Of a stretch of 64,000 nt of DNA, positions 44,577 through 54,033 are shown piece by piece. The first letter of the stretch is position 1; the number at the start of each line of letters is the position of its first letter. This DNA comes from Leptolinea sp. HRD-7 (lineage in GTDB: Bacteria > Chloroflexota > Anaerolineae > Anaerolineales > Anaerolineaceae), in the NCBI GenBank assembly GCA_024363285.1, contig AP024710.1:2264001-2328000 (forward strand), written 5' to 3'. The notes beneath the pieces are model-generated. The model ran no database searches. It was not told where the DNA came from and saw only the letters and a list, made by a program, of their open reading frames with translations. The position numbers were made by a program, and so were the translations under genes.

Positions 44577-46742
44577 TTACTCTATTATTTGAATAACGGA
44601 ATGCCCGTCCACCACAAGAACCTGCGTTCCCAACGCGAGACACGCCGCGATTGTCGGGTTTGAACGCGACAGGTTAAAATACTCATCCGACAGAAATTTG
44701 ATTTTTCTGGCAGTCATCGTGTCAGGGTCATAGGCAGTATCCGTCCAGACGCCATCTTTCAACACAAAGGTACGCGCGCCAACGTTTTTGATGATCTGGC
44801 TGGCATCAGACGTAATGGCCGGGGCGGATTCGGATTGCGCCAGGCGGTTTTGTCCTTCGGCTTTCTGCACGGCATCCGCGCCAAAGGATGGAGCTGCCGC
44901 GGCGCCTTTCATTTCTCCAAAGGTTTGAGTTGACAGACGTTCCTGTTCAACTGCGCCCAGGGCGGGTGGTTCGGTCACCAGATACGATGTATAGGGTGTG
45001 ACAATTCCGTAGCGGATACTTAATTTGACGATCTGGTCAACGGTTTCTTTTTCCACGCCTTCGAGACGGATGCTGTTCAATAATGAACCGATCTTGCGCG
45101 CCGCCCATAAACGAGGGAGGCTCGATTCCGGCCCGCGGATAGACGGACTTTCTTCTGTGAACGTCATATTGTCATACCGGAAGGTTTGAGACTCTCCGTT
45201 CACTTTGCCCTTCAGACGGATATCCGCTTTACCGCCCTCATGGTACCGGCCGGTTACCACAAGTTGTGAACCTTGAAACAGGTCCGGCAATGGCTGCGGA
45301 TAGACATCGTATGTTCTGATCCCCGAGAATTCCAATTCGAGATCGGTCAATACGGGTGTGGAGATTTTTTCATAGAAACCGGAAAGGACGGCATCAAGGT
45401 CTTCTTCCGGTTTTACGTATGTACTGGCGCCATGATGGTTTTGGCTGAGGGAATCCAGCAGTAGTGTATCCACGTCATAGCCAACACCGAATGGGAAAAT
45501 GCGGATGTTTTCTCCCGCGGCATCGGCAAAGTTGGCCAGAATACGCCGGCTGTCACGGATTCCAACGGTTGGCAGCCCGTCCGTGAGGAAGAGAAGATAA
45601 GCGGGTCGGTCACTCTCCGCGGCTTTAGCTGCGCTGAGCAGGGCACGGTTAATATCGGTGCTGCCTCCCGCGCTGATCGAATCCACCCAATCTATGGCTT
45701 TGGACGCATCAGAAGCCGGAGATAGACCGGGCGCGAACTGTTCAATGCCGCTGCTGAAGGTGGTGACATGGAAGCGATCGGCTTCTCCCAGATGAGATAA
45801 TACATATTTTGCCGCAGATTTCGCCTGCCGAATCTTTTCACCTTCCATGCTGCCCGAGCGGTCGATGACCAGCAGGATATCTTTAACTGTATGCTCTATA
45901 TTGGCTTCAGGCCGCGGGGCAGCTAAAAGCAGGAAGAAGCCATCCGGATCAGATGGGTCACGTCCGTCAAGGTAGGTGAACAGATGCAGGGCTTCTTCAT
46001 TGCCGTAGGAATAGAAGAGGTCAAAATCGGTATCGGGTTTTATGTTACTGGCTTCATAGCTGGCAACGGCATTGTTTTCATCCTTACGCAGGATGTCAAC
46101 TTCGTGGGAAGGCGAATAAACGGCGCGGATAGGCTGCCCCGTTTCAATTTCAACGGTAACAGATACTTTTTCCAAAGGTTCCGCCGAGAACTTCTCTGTG
46201 TTCAGCGGGTAACTGTATTTAACAAGGCCTCCTTCGGCCGTCAACGCCTGGGTGTATTCCAGTTCCACCCGGCGGCTTTCACCGGGTCCAATGGGGAAAA
46301 TGCTGGCCTGAACCGCACCGCGATCCATGTATTCCAACAGGGCAGGGTCGCGCATACTGCGAACAATATCTTCATACGTCTGGCGCGCTTCTTCAGCAGA
46401 CAGGACCTTTCCGTTTACCGGTTTCCCGGCAACCCATAAAGTGAAGTTTTGAACCACAGCGTCAGACGGCAGTGGGAAGATATATGTGCCTTCGACCGTT
46501 GAGTTTCCGGTATTTATGAAAGTCTGGTCAACATGGGTGACGGCAAGCTGGTCTTTTATTTTCACGGTGACAATGTGTTCTTTTACCGTCAGCGGTGTTT
46601 GTGAGATGGGTGGTCTGGGGCAGGTGATAGGGTTGCATATAGGCGGTTCGGGAATGATAATTCCGTCCGCCTGCACGGGAACAATATATGTCATTAAAAA
46701 GAATACAGCTAATAACAGACCGGAAAAAGTTTTGTTCCTCAT
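44577..46742 (-). CDS. Secreted VIT and vWA domain protein
   Basis: 721 residues from the ATG at 46742, fixed by GGAGG 5 bases upstream. A signal peptide (1-26) precedes a VIT domain (about 45-165, with NTGNSTVEGTYIFPLPSDA and YEDIVRSMRDPALLEY) and a vWA domain (about 285-460) with an intact DRSGS MIDAS motif. The layout matches inter-alpha-trypsin-inhibitor heavy-chain-like bacterial proteins, which bind matrix or partner proteins through a metal ion. A C-terminal beta domain follows. Its stop abuts the stop of the transglutaminase-like gene with no gap. Confidence 0.92.
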   Translation of the reverse strand: MRNKTFSGLLLAVFFLMTYIVPVQADGIIIPEPPICNPITCPRPPISQTPLTVKEHIVTVKIKDQLAVTHVDQTFINTGNSTVEGTYIFPLPSDAVVQNFTLWVAGKPVNGKVLSAEEARQTYEDIVRSMRDPALLEYMDRGAVQASIFPIGPGESRRVELEYTQALTAEGGLVKYSYPLNTEKFSAEPLEKVSVTVEIETGQPIRAVYSPSHEVDILRKDENNAVASYEASNIKPDTDFDLFYSYGNEEALHLFTYLDGRDPSDPDGFFLLLAAPRPEANIEHTVKDILLVIDRSGSMEGEKIRQAKSAAKYVLSHLGEADRFHVTTFSSGIEQFAPGLSPASDASKAIDWVDSISAGGSTDINRALLSAAKAAESDRPAYLLFLTDGLPTVGIRDSRRILANFADAAGENIRIFPFGVGYDVDTLLLDSLSQNHHGASTYVKPEEDLDAVLSGFYEKISTPVLTDLELEFSGIRTYDVYPQPLPDLFQGSQLVVTGRYHEGGKADIRLKGKVNGESQTFRYDNMTFTEESPSIRGPESSLPRLWAARKIGSLLNSIRLEGVEKETVDQIVKLSIRYGIVTPYTSYLVTEPPALGAVEQERLSTQTFGEMKGAAAAPSFGADAVQKAEGQNRLAQSESAPAITSDASQIIKNVGARTFVLKDGVWTDTAYDPDTMTARKIKFLSDEYFNLSRSNPTIAACLALGTQVLVVDGHSVIQIIE

Positions 46743-46815
46743 CGCCGCCTCCTTCAACCAACTATTGATTGGCTACTGTATCAAATAGACGATGACGGAA
46801 TGAAATTTGTTCCGA

Positions 46816-48579
46816 TTACCGGTCAAACGCGAAAAGGTTGTTTTGTTGCTGCCACAAATCTCGATACAGGCCGTCAACAGATGCGAGTTCGTTGTGGGTT
46901 CCCCGCTGAACAATGCAGCCGCCATCCATTACCAGGATCTCGTTAAATAATTCCATACTGATCAGCCTGTGAGTAGCCAGTATCACTGCAATACCAGAAT
47001 TTATTTTCAAAAGCCGTTGTAAAATCTCCTGTTCCGAGGATAGATCAAGGTTGGAAACCGGTTCATCTGCCAGGATGATTGGCTTATTTTGCAGCAGTGT
47101 CCGGGCTAATAACAGGCGTTGGCGTTCACCGCCGCTCAACTGGCCGGCATCGTCCCCCAACCATGTATCAAATCCGTCCGGTAATGCGGTGAACCATTTT
47201 TCCAACCCTACATCTTTCAGTACCTTTGAGTATTCATCATTTCTTGCACCGGATAGTTTTAGGTTTTCCGCCAGTGTCGCAGAAAACAGGTATCCATTCT
47301 GAGACAATACTGCCTGATAGGAGCGGAGCTTGCTTCCGTTAACTGTATTGATATCATTTTCGTTCCAAAAGATCATTCCATCTTCGACCGGAAGATATTT
47401 CTGGATGGATTTGATCAATGTGCTTTTTCCACTCCCACTTGGACCTACCAGGGCAATTTTCCAGCCCGGCTTAACCGTTAACAAAATATCTTTTAAGGCA
47501 GGTCGGGCTGTGCCCGGATAAGTGAAAGTCAGATCTCGAATGACCAATTCACGGAAGTTTTCAATTTCCAGGGGAATTGACGGTTCTTGAACCGGATGAG
47601 GACGGTCCGCTATGGTAAACAACCGCCGGGCGGCAGCCATGCTGACCTCGATCTTTGCGGAAGACGCCGGCAGCAGGTTGACCGGCTCAAAGCCCGCCAG
47701 TGTGATCAATGCCAGAACTGCCAGAGTTACTCCGTCTATCCGGCCCGCACGTACCAGAGGAATTGCGATATATAGAACCGCGACAAGCGTCAGGTTGGAG
47801 AACAGGATACCCAGAGCCAGCGCAGATGAGTGCAAAGCGGCGAGCGAAAGGTTTGCTGATGACGATTCTACAGAGGCTGACTGAATCTTCTTAATATGTT
47901 TTTCCATTGAGTCAGACACCAACAGGGTTCGCGCGCCGTTCACAGTGTCAGCGGCCAGCGCGGAGAGTTTCGCTCTCGCGGTGACCACGGCTTCTGCCCG
48001 GGGTTGGCTTAATGAACGAACTTGGAGGGTAAGAACCAGACCTGTAAGGATAAGACCGGATGCCAGAATGGCTGCAAGAGTAATGGAGTATTGCAGGGTG
48101 AAAAGGCTGATGCCAATAGTCACCAGAGCCGCGGAAAGCGGAGGAGCAATGCCCCTCACATAAAAATCTTCAAGGGTTTCAATATCCTGGATCGACCGTG
48201 CCAGCAAGTCACCGGATTTCATATCTTCAATACCTCCCGGCACCAGCGGTTCTACGGATTGGAAGAACCATGAGCGGATACGTCCCAGTAACCGGAAATT
48301 GACGGAGTGCGAGACCAATCGCTCCAGATAGCGGAAGACCCCTCGCGCAATGCCAAAAGTGCGCACCCCGACGATAGAAACCTGTAGAACCGCAATCGAC
48401 GGATGAAGAGCTGCTGTGGCAATGAGAAAGGCGGATGTTCCCAGCATGCCCACACTGGCCGCGGTGGTGGCCGCTGAAAGCAGGATTGAAAGCAAGATCT
48501 CTTTCAGGTATGGCTTTGCGAACACCAACAACCGTTTGAAGGTAGACACGGCAGATCGTTTGCTGGAAAGGGTATTCAT
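46816..48579 (-). CDS. cydC: Thiol reductant ABC exporter subunit CydC
   Basis: 587 residues from the ATG at 48579, which overlaps the cydD stop by 1 base (TGATG); an upstream in-frame start lies inside cydD. Six membrane helices precede an ABC ATPase with Walker A GPSGSGKST, signature LSGGERQR and Walker B IILADEPVSNLD. With CydD it exports cysteine and glutathione, needed for cytochrome bd assembly. The cytochrome bd genes cydAB lie 12 kb away on the other strand. Confidence 0.92.
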   Translation of the reverse strand: MNTLSSKRSAVSTFKRLLVFAKPYLKEILLSILLSAATTAASVGMLGTSAFLIATAALHPSIAVLQVSIVGVRTFGIARGVFRYLERLVSHSVNFRLLGRIRSWFFQSVEPLVPGGIEDMKSGDLLARSIQDIETLEDFYVRGIAPPLSAALVTIGISLFTLQYSITLAAILASGLILTGLVLTLQVRSLSQPRAEAVVTARAKLSALAADTVNGARTLLVSDSMEKHIKKIQSASVESSSANLSLAALHSSALALGILFSNLTLVAVLYIAIPLVRAGRIDGVTLAVLALITLAGFEPVNLLPASSAKIEVSMAAARRLFTIADRPHPVQEPSIPLEIENFRELVIRDLTFTYPGTARPALKDILLTVKPGWKIALVGPSGSGKSTLIKSIQKYLPVEDGMIFWNENDINTVNGSKLRSYQAVLSQNGYLFSATLAENLKLSGARNDEYSKVLKDVGLEKWFTALPDGFDTWLGDDAGQLSGGERQRLLLARTLLQNKPIILADEPVSNLDLSSEQEILQRLLKINSGIAVILATHRLISMELFNEILVMDGGCIVQRGTHNELASVDGLYRDLWQQQNNLFAFDR

Positions 48580-50309
48580 CAAGATTTCTCCCCGGCAAAG
48601 AGAGCCGCATACCCGCCGTTGCATTTAATGAGGTCATTGTGACTGCCGGAACACTCCACACGGCCATTATTCAGCAAAACCACCTGATCTGATTGACGTA
48701 CTGTCTCTTTCCGGTGGGCAATGATCAGACAGGTTCGTCCATACATCAAGGTACGGATAGATTGGTTCAGGTCAGCCTCAAGCAGGGCGTCAAGATGAGA
48801 TGTGGGTTCATCCAGCACCAGAAAGGGAGCGCCTTTCAGGAACGCGCGGGCGAGACCGAGCCGTTGGGCTTGTCCGCCGCTAAAACGGAAAGCGTTCTCG
48901 CCGATCGGGGTATCTAATCCTTCAGGGAGTGAGGAAATAACGTCTGTCAGCCGCGCTTCGGATAATGCTGCTTCCAGTTCTGTTTCTGACGCGGCAGGGT
49001 TCGCGATCTTCAGGTTTTCACGCACGGTATCATTGAAAAGCACTGGCTGTTGGTCCAGATGGGCGATCCCGGCGCGCCAGTCCTTTAATGGTATGGTCTG
49101 GATGTCAACATCGTTGTAGAAGATCGTTCCTTCCGATGGACGGATAAACCTTAAAAGGAGGGCTGCCACTGTACTTTTGCCGGAGCCGTTCAAACCGACA
49201 AGAGCAGTGGTTTCACCGGAATGCATCTCAAATGACAGATGGCTGAGAGCTTCTTCGGTACGGTCAGGGTAGGTGAATGAGACATTGTCAAACCGGATGG
49301 TGAAAGGTTGGGTAAAAAGGCCGGGAATGGGTTGCCCAACCGAGTTAATGTCCAATTCTGGATGGTCCAGTACCTCAAAAATTCGGCGTGCCACGCTGAC
49401 CCCATTACGGGAAGCATGAAAACGCGCTCCTACCTGACGCAGCGGCAGGTAAAATTCCGGGGCGATGACCAGCAGAAAGAAAGCCTGACGGAAGTCAATC
49501 TGAGCGTACAAGAGCCGAATTCCAATTTCCACCGCGATCACAGCCACGCTCAGGGTGGCGGCCAGTTCCAATACCAGCGCGGATAAAAAGGAGATTCGCA
49601 ACACCCGCATGGTAGCCTGTCGGTAACTTTCGCTTACCCGGTCAAGCCTTTCGGTGTGCTCATGGCTGTGCCCCAGATTTTTCAGTTCTACCAGACCTCG
49701 AATAGAATCAAGGAAAAAGGCACTCATCCGGCTGAAAGTACTGTATTGCCGGCGGGTGAGTGTTTCGGTTGTTTTTCCTACCAGAATCATGAATATTGGG
49801 ATAAGCGGAGCTGTTACTAACAGGACTATGCCAGAAAGTGTATCAAGGGGAAAAACAACTGCCAGAATTCCGACAGGTAAAATTACCGCGATGATCAGCT
49901 GCGGTAGGAACTGGCTGAAATAGGCATCGAGAGTGTCTATAGCGCCGGTCAATGTGTATATGATTTCGCCGGATTTTTTCGTCTCCAGGTAGGCAGGCCC
50001 CAAACGCAGAATTTTTTCGGATAAAGCAATCCTTAATCCTGACCGAATCTTTTCCGATAGGATGGCGGCTATCTGCTCGTGGACAAAAACCAGAAATGCC
50101 CGAAGGATAATAATGATGATCAGTGAGCGGAGAATCGGTAAACTACCACTCAGATCCATTCCGTGTAGATGTACCCCATCAATTATTTCAGATAGAAACC
50201 ATGACTGGAGAATGACCAACCCACCGGATAGGATGGCAGTCCCCGTTACGGCGATAAAAATCCATAATGATGAAGTGGCGAGGGTATTCAACCGGCGTTG
50301 AATAGACAT
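48579..50309 (-). CDS. cydD: Thiol reductant ABC exporter subunit CydD
   Basis: 576 residues. Six membrane helices, then an ABC ATPase with Walker A GLNGSGKST, signature FSGGQAQR and Walker B FLVLDEPTSHLD. The N-terminus and the order cydD-cydC identify it as the heavier partner. The start is the ATG at 50309; a good promoter ends 6 bases before it, so the mRNA is probably leaderless. No ribosome site is seen. Confidence 0.92.
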   Translation of the reverse strand: MSIQRRLNTLATSSLWIFIAVTGTAILSGGLVILQSWFLSEIIDGVHLHGMDLSGSLPILRSLIIIIILRAFLVFVHEQIAAILSEKIRSGLRIALSEKILRLGPAYLETKKSGEIIYTLTGAIDTLDAYFSQFLPQLIIAVILPVGILAVVFPLDTLSGIVLLVTAPLIPIFMILVGKTTETLTRRQYSTFSRMSAFFLDSIRGLVELKNLGHSHEHTERLDRVSESYRQATMRVLRISFLSALVLELAATLSVAVIAVEIGIRLLYAQIDFRQAFFLLVIAPEFYLPLRQVGARFHASRNGVSVARRIFEVLDHPELDINSVGQPIPGLFTQPFTIRFDNVSFTYPDRTEEALSHLSFEMHSGETTALVGLNGSGKSTVAALLLRFIRPSEGTIFYNDVDIQTIPLKDWRAGIAHLDQQPVLFNDTVRENLKIANPAASETELEAALSEARLTDVISSLPEGLDTPIGENAFRFSGGQAQRLGLARAFLKGAPFLVLDEPTSHLDALLEADLNQSIRTLMYGRTCLIIAHRKETVRQSDQVVLLNNGRVECSGSHNDLIKCNGGYAALFAGEKS

Positions 50310-50315
50310 GGTTCA

Positions 50316-50344
50316 ATTGTGCACGAGGCATCGGAATACGTCAA
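50316..50344 (-). promoter_or_regulatory. Promoter of cydDC, placed for a leaderless mRNA
   Basis: On the - strand: TTGACG (50344-50339), a 17-base spacer and CACAAT (50321-50316), ending exactly 6 bases before the cydD ATG. Both boxes and the spacing are close to consensus. Confidence 0.6.
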
Positions 50345-50370
50345 CCAACTTTGTGCAGACTGGTATCACG

Positions 50371-50414
50371 AAAAAAAGCTCCACCGGAGAACAAGTGTTT
50401 TCTCCGATGGAGCT
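50371..50414 (-). terminator. Intrinsic terminator of the coiled-coil protein gene
   Basis: A 15-base stem (50377-50391 against 50400-50414) with one G-T pair and an 8-base loop, followed on the - strand by a T-run of seven. It ends the 50461-51030 gene and isolates it from cydDC. Confidence 0.85.
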
Positions 50415-50460
50415 CAAGGATTGTAAGCCGTTCACCTCGAAAACCTGATAATAAGGATCA

Positions 50461-51030
50461 TTATGGTTGAACGACTGGTTTCACGGTGGGGCGGGGATTA
50501 GCCTTTCGGAATTCATCACCGGCAGTACGAAGTTCCTTTATCGCCCGGGCTAATTCTTTTCGAACACTTTCATTGCCTTTGTGAATTGTTTCAACAGTTT
50601 TTATTGCCTTTTCTCTGTCAGTCACTTTTCCAGTGTTATCAAATCCATTGTGTTCTTTGATCAGCTTTTCGGTTTTATCATATTCAAGCCGGATCTCGCC
50701 TATTTTCGTATTGAAGTCAGCCAGAGCCTTTTCAAGAGCTCCTACGTCTTTACCGTTTGCTTTTGCGCGGGCGATCAATTCGGATAATTTGCTGGAATCT
50801 TTGACAGCCTTGGTGATCATCTCTTGCTGATGTTCATGGGCTTTCTGTTCAAGCTTGAATGCCTGATCAAGAGGTTTTCTATCACTCTGCGGTGCCGAAG
50901 GTGGTGGTGTGGTATCGTCAGCCGGTGTACTGGCAAACACGCTTCTCGCGGGGACTACATTAAGAGCCATTGTTGCCAGCAAAACGGCGGCAAAAATAAT
51001 GTTAGTTCCGATTGAAAAAAGTCTTTTCAT
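50461..51030 (-). CDS. Secreted coiled-coil protein of unknown function
   Basis: 189 residues, not recognised. A signal peptide (1-34, cut near VFAS) is followed by a Thr/Pro-rich stretch and a long, highly charged helix region (about 60-175) with heptad-like spacing (KAHEHQQEMITKAVKDSSKL, ELIARAKANGKDVGALEKAL). It ends in a Pro-rich tail. This is a secreted or periplasm-like coiled coil. GGAGAGG lies before the ATG. It has its own strong terminator, so it is a single-gene unit. Confidence 0.65.
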   Translation of the reverse strand: MKRLFSIGTNIIFAAVLLATMALNVVPARSVFASTPADDTTPPPSAPQSDRKPLDQAFKLEQKAHEHQQEMITKAVKDSSKLSELIARAKANGKDVGALEKALADFNTKIGEIRLEYDKTEKLIKEHNGFDNTGKVTDREKAIKTVETIHKGNESVRKELARAIKELRTAGDEFRKANPRPTVKPVVQP

Positions 51031-51102
51031 TTCCTCTCCATTTCAGTAAATGTTTTTTTCAATCGATATTGTAGGAATGGAGCATTATGCCAGTATTTTA
51101 AT

Positions 51103-51120
51103 CGTGTAATGCACGTGTAA
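51103..51120. repeat. Tandem CGTGTAA repeats 11 bases apart
   Basis: CGTGTAA at 51103-51109 and 51114-51120, in direct orientation with an 11-base period (one helical turn). The pair lies 73-90 bases upstream of the coiled-coil protein start and could be a regulator site. No regulator is known. Confidence 0.35.
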
Positions 51121-51141
51121 ATTTTTCCAGGAATTTACATA

Positions 51142-51174
51142 AAAAGAGGGCAGATTTGATTTCTGCCCTCTTTT
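51142..51174. terminator. Intrinsic terminator of leuS (two-way)
   Basis: A 13-base perfect stem (51142-51154 against 51162-51174, core AGAGGGCAGA) with a 7-base loop, A-run on the left and T-run on the right. It lies 21 bases after the leuS stop on the - strand. Confidence 0.87.
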
Positions 51175-51195
51175 TTGAATTAATCAGAAATATTT

Positions 51196-53652
51196 TTATC
51201 CAACCACGTTGACCAACCGGCCGGGGACGTAAATCACCTGTTTGGGTTCCCGCCCATCCAGCGCGCGTTTAACGGATTCGTTCGCCAGCGCGGCAGCTTT
51301 TGCTTCGGCTTCTGTAACAGACACAGGCACGATCAGACGGTCACGAACTTTACCATTGACCTGCAAAACCAGAGTGATGTTTTCATCAGCCGCGGCGGCT
51401 TCGTCAACCTTAGGCCAATCCTGTTTATGGATGGAATAGCCTTTGCCCAGTTTACTCCAAAGTTCTTCAGAGATATGCGGCGCGACAGGAGCCAGCATAC
51501 GCAGATAAATATCCACCGCTTCATCCCAGGCTTTGGATGGACCTGGATTTTCCTGGCGAAATTTCTGCATATCATTTAACAATTCCATCAAACCGGAGAC
51601 AATGGTATTAAATTCAAAGTTCTCGAAATCGCGGGTGACAGAACGCAGAGTCTGATGCAGTTTGCGACGGAGATTCTTCTCCGCTTCAGGTGAAGGGCTT
51701 TTGCCGGTAGAAGGTTCAAGGATGATCGCCCACACCCGGCGCAGCCAGCGTACGGTACCATCAATACCGGTCTTGTTCCACGGCGCTCCCAGGTCCCAGC
51801 GAGCAAAGAACATGAGGTACGCGCGAACGGAATCGGAGCCGTAGGCCTTTACCAGATTATCCGGAGCGACCACGTTACCGCGGCTCTTGCTCATCTTCTC
51901 GGAATCTTCACCCAGAACGATGCCTTGATTGCGCAGGGTTAGCATAGGTTCAGAACCTTTGGCAATACCCATATCACGCAGAGCTTTCTGGAAAAACCGG
52001 GTGTAGATCAGGTGCATGGTGGCATGTTCGATACCGCCGGTATAGACATCAACGGGTGCCCAGTAGTCATATTCCTTAGGATCAAATGGTCCCTTATCAT
52101 AATCAGGTGACAGATAACGCAGGTGATACCAGGAGGAACACATAAATGTATCCATGGTATCTGTCTCACGTTCCGCCGGACCGCCGCAATTTGGGCAGGT
52201 AGTCTTCTTCCAGGTGGGGTGAAGTTTGAGCGGACTTTCACCGGTCGGTTTCCATTCCACATCATCTGGCAATAGAACGGGCAATTGATCATCTGGAACA
52301 GGTAGTACACCGCATTTTTCGCAGAACACCATGGGAATGGGTGCGCCCCAGTAACGCTGACGTGAGATCAACCAGTCTCGAATGCGGTAATTTGTAGTGG
52401 CATGACCGGCATTTTTATCTTCCAGGTATTTAATGATTCGTTCCATTGCCTGGTTTTCAGGTGTGCCTGTCAATTCGCCGGAGTTAACCATACGGCCTTT
52501 AGCCGGAACGGCCGCTTCCATTGTTGCCCCATCCATATCAGGAGCGCCGTCTGGTTGAATAACAACTTTAATGGGCAGGTTGAATTTTCGGGCAAATTCA
52601 AAGTCGCGCTGGTCATGTGCCGGTACGGCCATAATGGCGCCGGTACCATACGTCATCAAAACATAATCGGCAATCCAAACAGGAATTTTCTCGTTGTTCA
52701 CTGGATTGATGGCATACCCGCCGGTGAAGACACCGGTCTTTTCTTTATCGGCTGCTTCGCGTTGGATATCGGATTGGCGAAGGGCTTCCGCCTGGTAGGC
52801 TTCCACCTGGGATTTCTGCTCAGGTGAAGTCAGTTTGGCCACCAGGGGATGTTCCGGCGCCAGAACCATAAATGTGGCGCCCCACAGGGTATCAGGGCGG
52901 GTGGTGAAGACTTCCAGCGGATCGCCCTGTTCGGTTCGGAAGGTAACAGACGCGCCGGTGGATTTACCGATCCAATTTGTCTGCAAGGTTTTTACGCGTT
53001 CCGGCCAGTCGATGGTACTGAAATCGAGTAATTCTTCAGCGTAGGCGGTAATTTTAAAGAACCACTGATTCAGATCTTTCTTGATAACCGGAGTGCCGCA
53101 GCGTTCGCAATGCCGGTCGTCACCCCAGACCTGCTCGCGTGCCAGGGTAGTATTGCAGGTGGGGCACCAGTCTACCGGTGAGAACTTGCGGTAGGCCAGT
53201 CCGTGTTTATAGAGTTGGGTGAAGAACCACTGTGACCATTTGTAGTATTTGGGGTCAGCGGAAATAGCTTCGCGGCGCCAGTCAAACATACCGCCCATGC
53301 TTTTAAGCTGGCCACGCATGCGCTCAATATTGGCATACGTCCATGTTTTGGGGTGGATATTCTTTTTTATCGCGGCATTTTCAGCCGGTAAGCCAAATGC
53401 GTCAAACCCCATGGGGAAAAGTACATTGAAACCGCGCATGCGCATGAACCGCGCGCGGGCATCAGCGGGCGTCATGGCATACCAGTGGCCGATATGCAGG
53501 TCTCCGGAAGGATAAGGCAGCATGGTCAACGCGTAGTGTTTGGGTTTGGATGTGTCTATATCAGAATGATATAGACCGTCATCTTCCCATTTTTTTTGCC
53601 AGCGCGGTTCGATCTCGCCGGGTTCGTATGTAGGGATTGAAGCCTGACTCAT
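51196..53652 (-). CDS. leuS: Leucyl-tRNA synthetase
   Basis: 818 residues from the ATG at 53652, which has GGGAG 6 bases upstream; another ATG at 53658 is 2 codons earlier. Class I synthetase with HIGHWYAMTPADA (HIGH motif), the CP1 editing domain with TTRPDTLWGATFMVLAPEHPL, paired-cysteine zinc-like segments (CPTCNTT, CERCG), KMSKSRGN and the C-terminal anticodon-binding and LeuS-specific parts. It charges tRNA-Leu. Expression is controlled by the T-box leader just upstream, and the gene ends at a strong terminator. Confidence 0.97.
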   Translation of the reverse strand: MSQASIPTYEPGEIEPRWQKKWEDDGLYHSDIDTSKPKHYALTMLPYPSGDLHIGHWYAMTPADARARFMRMRGFNVLFPMGFDAFGLPAENAAIKKNIHPKTWTYANIERMRGQLKSMGGMFDWRREAISADPKYYKWSQWFFTQLYKHGLAYRKFSPVDWCPTCNTTLAREQVWGDDRHCERCGTPVIKKDLNQWFFKITAYAEELLDFSTIDWPERVKTLQTNWIGKSTGASVTFRTEQGDPLEVFTTRPDTLWGATFMVLAPEHPLVAKLTSPEQKSQVEAYQAEALRQSDIQREAADKEKTGVFTGGYAINPVNNEKIPVWIADYVLMTYGTGAIMAVPAHDQRDFEFARKFNLPIKVVIQPDGAPDMDGATMEAAVPAKGRMVNSGELTGTPENQAMERIIKYLEDKNAGHATTNYRIRDWLISRQRYWGAPIPMVFCEKCGVLPVPDDQLPVLLPDDVEWKPTGESPLKLHPTWKKTTCPNCGGPAERETDTMDTFMCSSWYHLRYLSPDYDKGPFDPKEYDYWAPVDVYTGGIEHATMHLIYTRFFQKALRDMGIAKGSEPMLTLRNQGIVLGEDSEKMSKSRGNVVAPDNLVKAYGSDSVRAYLMFFARWDLGAPWNKTGIDGTVRWLRRVWAIILEPSTGKSPSPEAEKNLRRKLHQTLRSVTRDFENFEFNTIVSGLMELLNDMQKFRQENPGPSKAWDEAVDIYLRMLAPVAPHISEELWSKLGKGYSIHKQDWPKVDEAAAADENITLVLQVNGKVRDRLIVPVSVTEAEAKAAALANESVKRALDGREPKQVIYVPGRLVNVVG

Positions 53653-53678
53653 AATCATCTCCCGATAGTAGGTTAAAT

Positions 53679-53711
53679 AAAAAAGTCCTCGCCATCAGGG
53701 GCGAAGGGACT
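53679..53711 (-). terminator. T-box regulated terminator
   Basis: AGTCC/GGACT and CGCC/GGCG arms form the stem (53711-53684), followed by a T-run of six on the - strand. It competes with the antiterminator formed by the T-box sequence at 53730-53716. Confidence 0.85.
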
Positions 53712-53913
53712 TACTCCGTGGTACCACCCTGCTTGCCCGGTAAACCGGACCGCTTTGGGCGCTGTAACGGGCGAACCCGCCGCTGGCTGAATTTCTTCAC
53801 CGCGGCCGCGTACCATTTCGGGTACGACGGGCGAGTTCGGTCTTCGCGCTCCGTAGCGCCTGCCGGACTCACACCTGATGCCGGCTCTCTGACGGATGAC
53901 GTACTACTCCCGT
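53679..53913 (-). promoter_or_regulatory. Leucine-specific T-box leader of leuS
   Basis: Read on the - strand. The bottom of stem I pairs ACGGG (53913-53909) with CCCGT (53831-53827). The AGTA loop motif follows the first arm, and the specifier CTC followed by G (53835-53832) sits right before the second, so the codon is Leu CUC. AGAGAGCCGG and a matching CCGGC give the upper stem. The T-box AGGGTGGTACCACGG is at 53730-53716; its TGGT pairs with the ACCA end of an uncharged tRNA with discriminator A, as in tRNA-Leu. A terminator ends the leader. It starts only 10 bases after the tRNA-Ala 3' end. Confidence 0.92.
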
Positions 53914-53923
53914 TTTATGTGTG

Positions 53924-53996
53924 TGGACCCAGAGAGATTCGAACTCTCGGCCTTCTCAATGCCATTGAGACGCGCTCCCAACTGCGCTATGGGCCC
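53924..53996 (-). tRNA. tRNA-Ala (anticodon GGC)
   Basis: Cloverleaf on the - strand: acceptor GGGCCCA/TGGGTCC (one G-T pair), D-stem GCGC/GCGC, anticodon stem TCTCA/TGAGA with loop ATGGCAT (GGC, reads GCC), T-arm GAGAG-TTCGAAT-CTCTC, discriminator A. CCA is not encoded. It lies 37 bases after the other tRNA-Ala and 10 bases before the T-box leader. Confidence 0.94.
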
Positions 53997-54033
53997 ATTC
54001 AATTGTTAATCTCTGTTGTCGATCCCGTTCCAG

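Noticed and set aside
45984-46439. A 151-codon + strand frame inside the VIT-vWA gene
   Set aside because: It lies wholly antisense to a well-supported coding region and shows no protein-like motifs.
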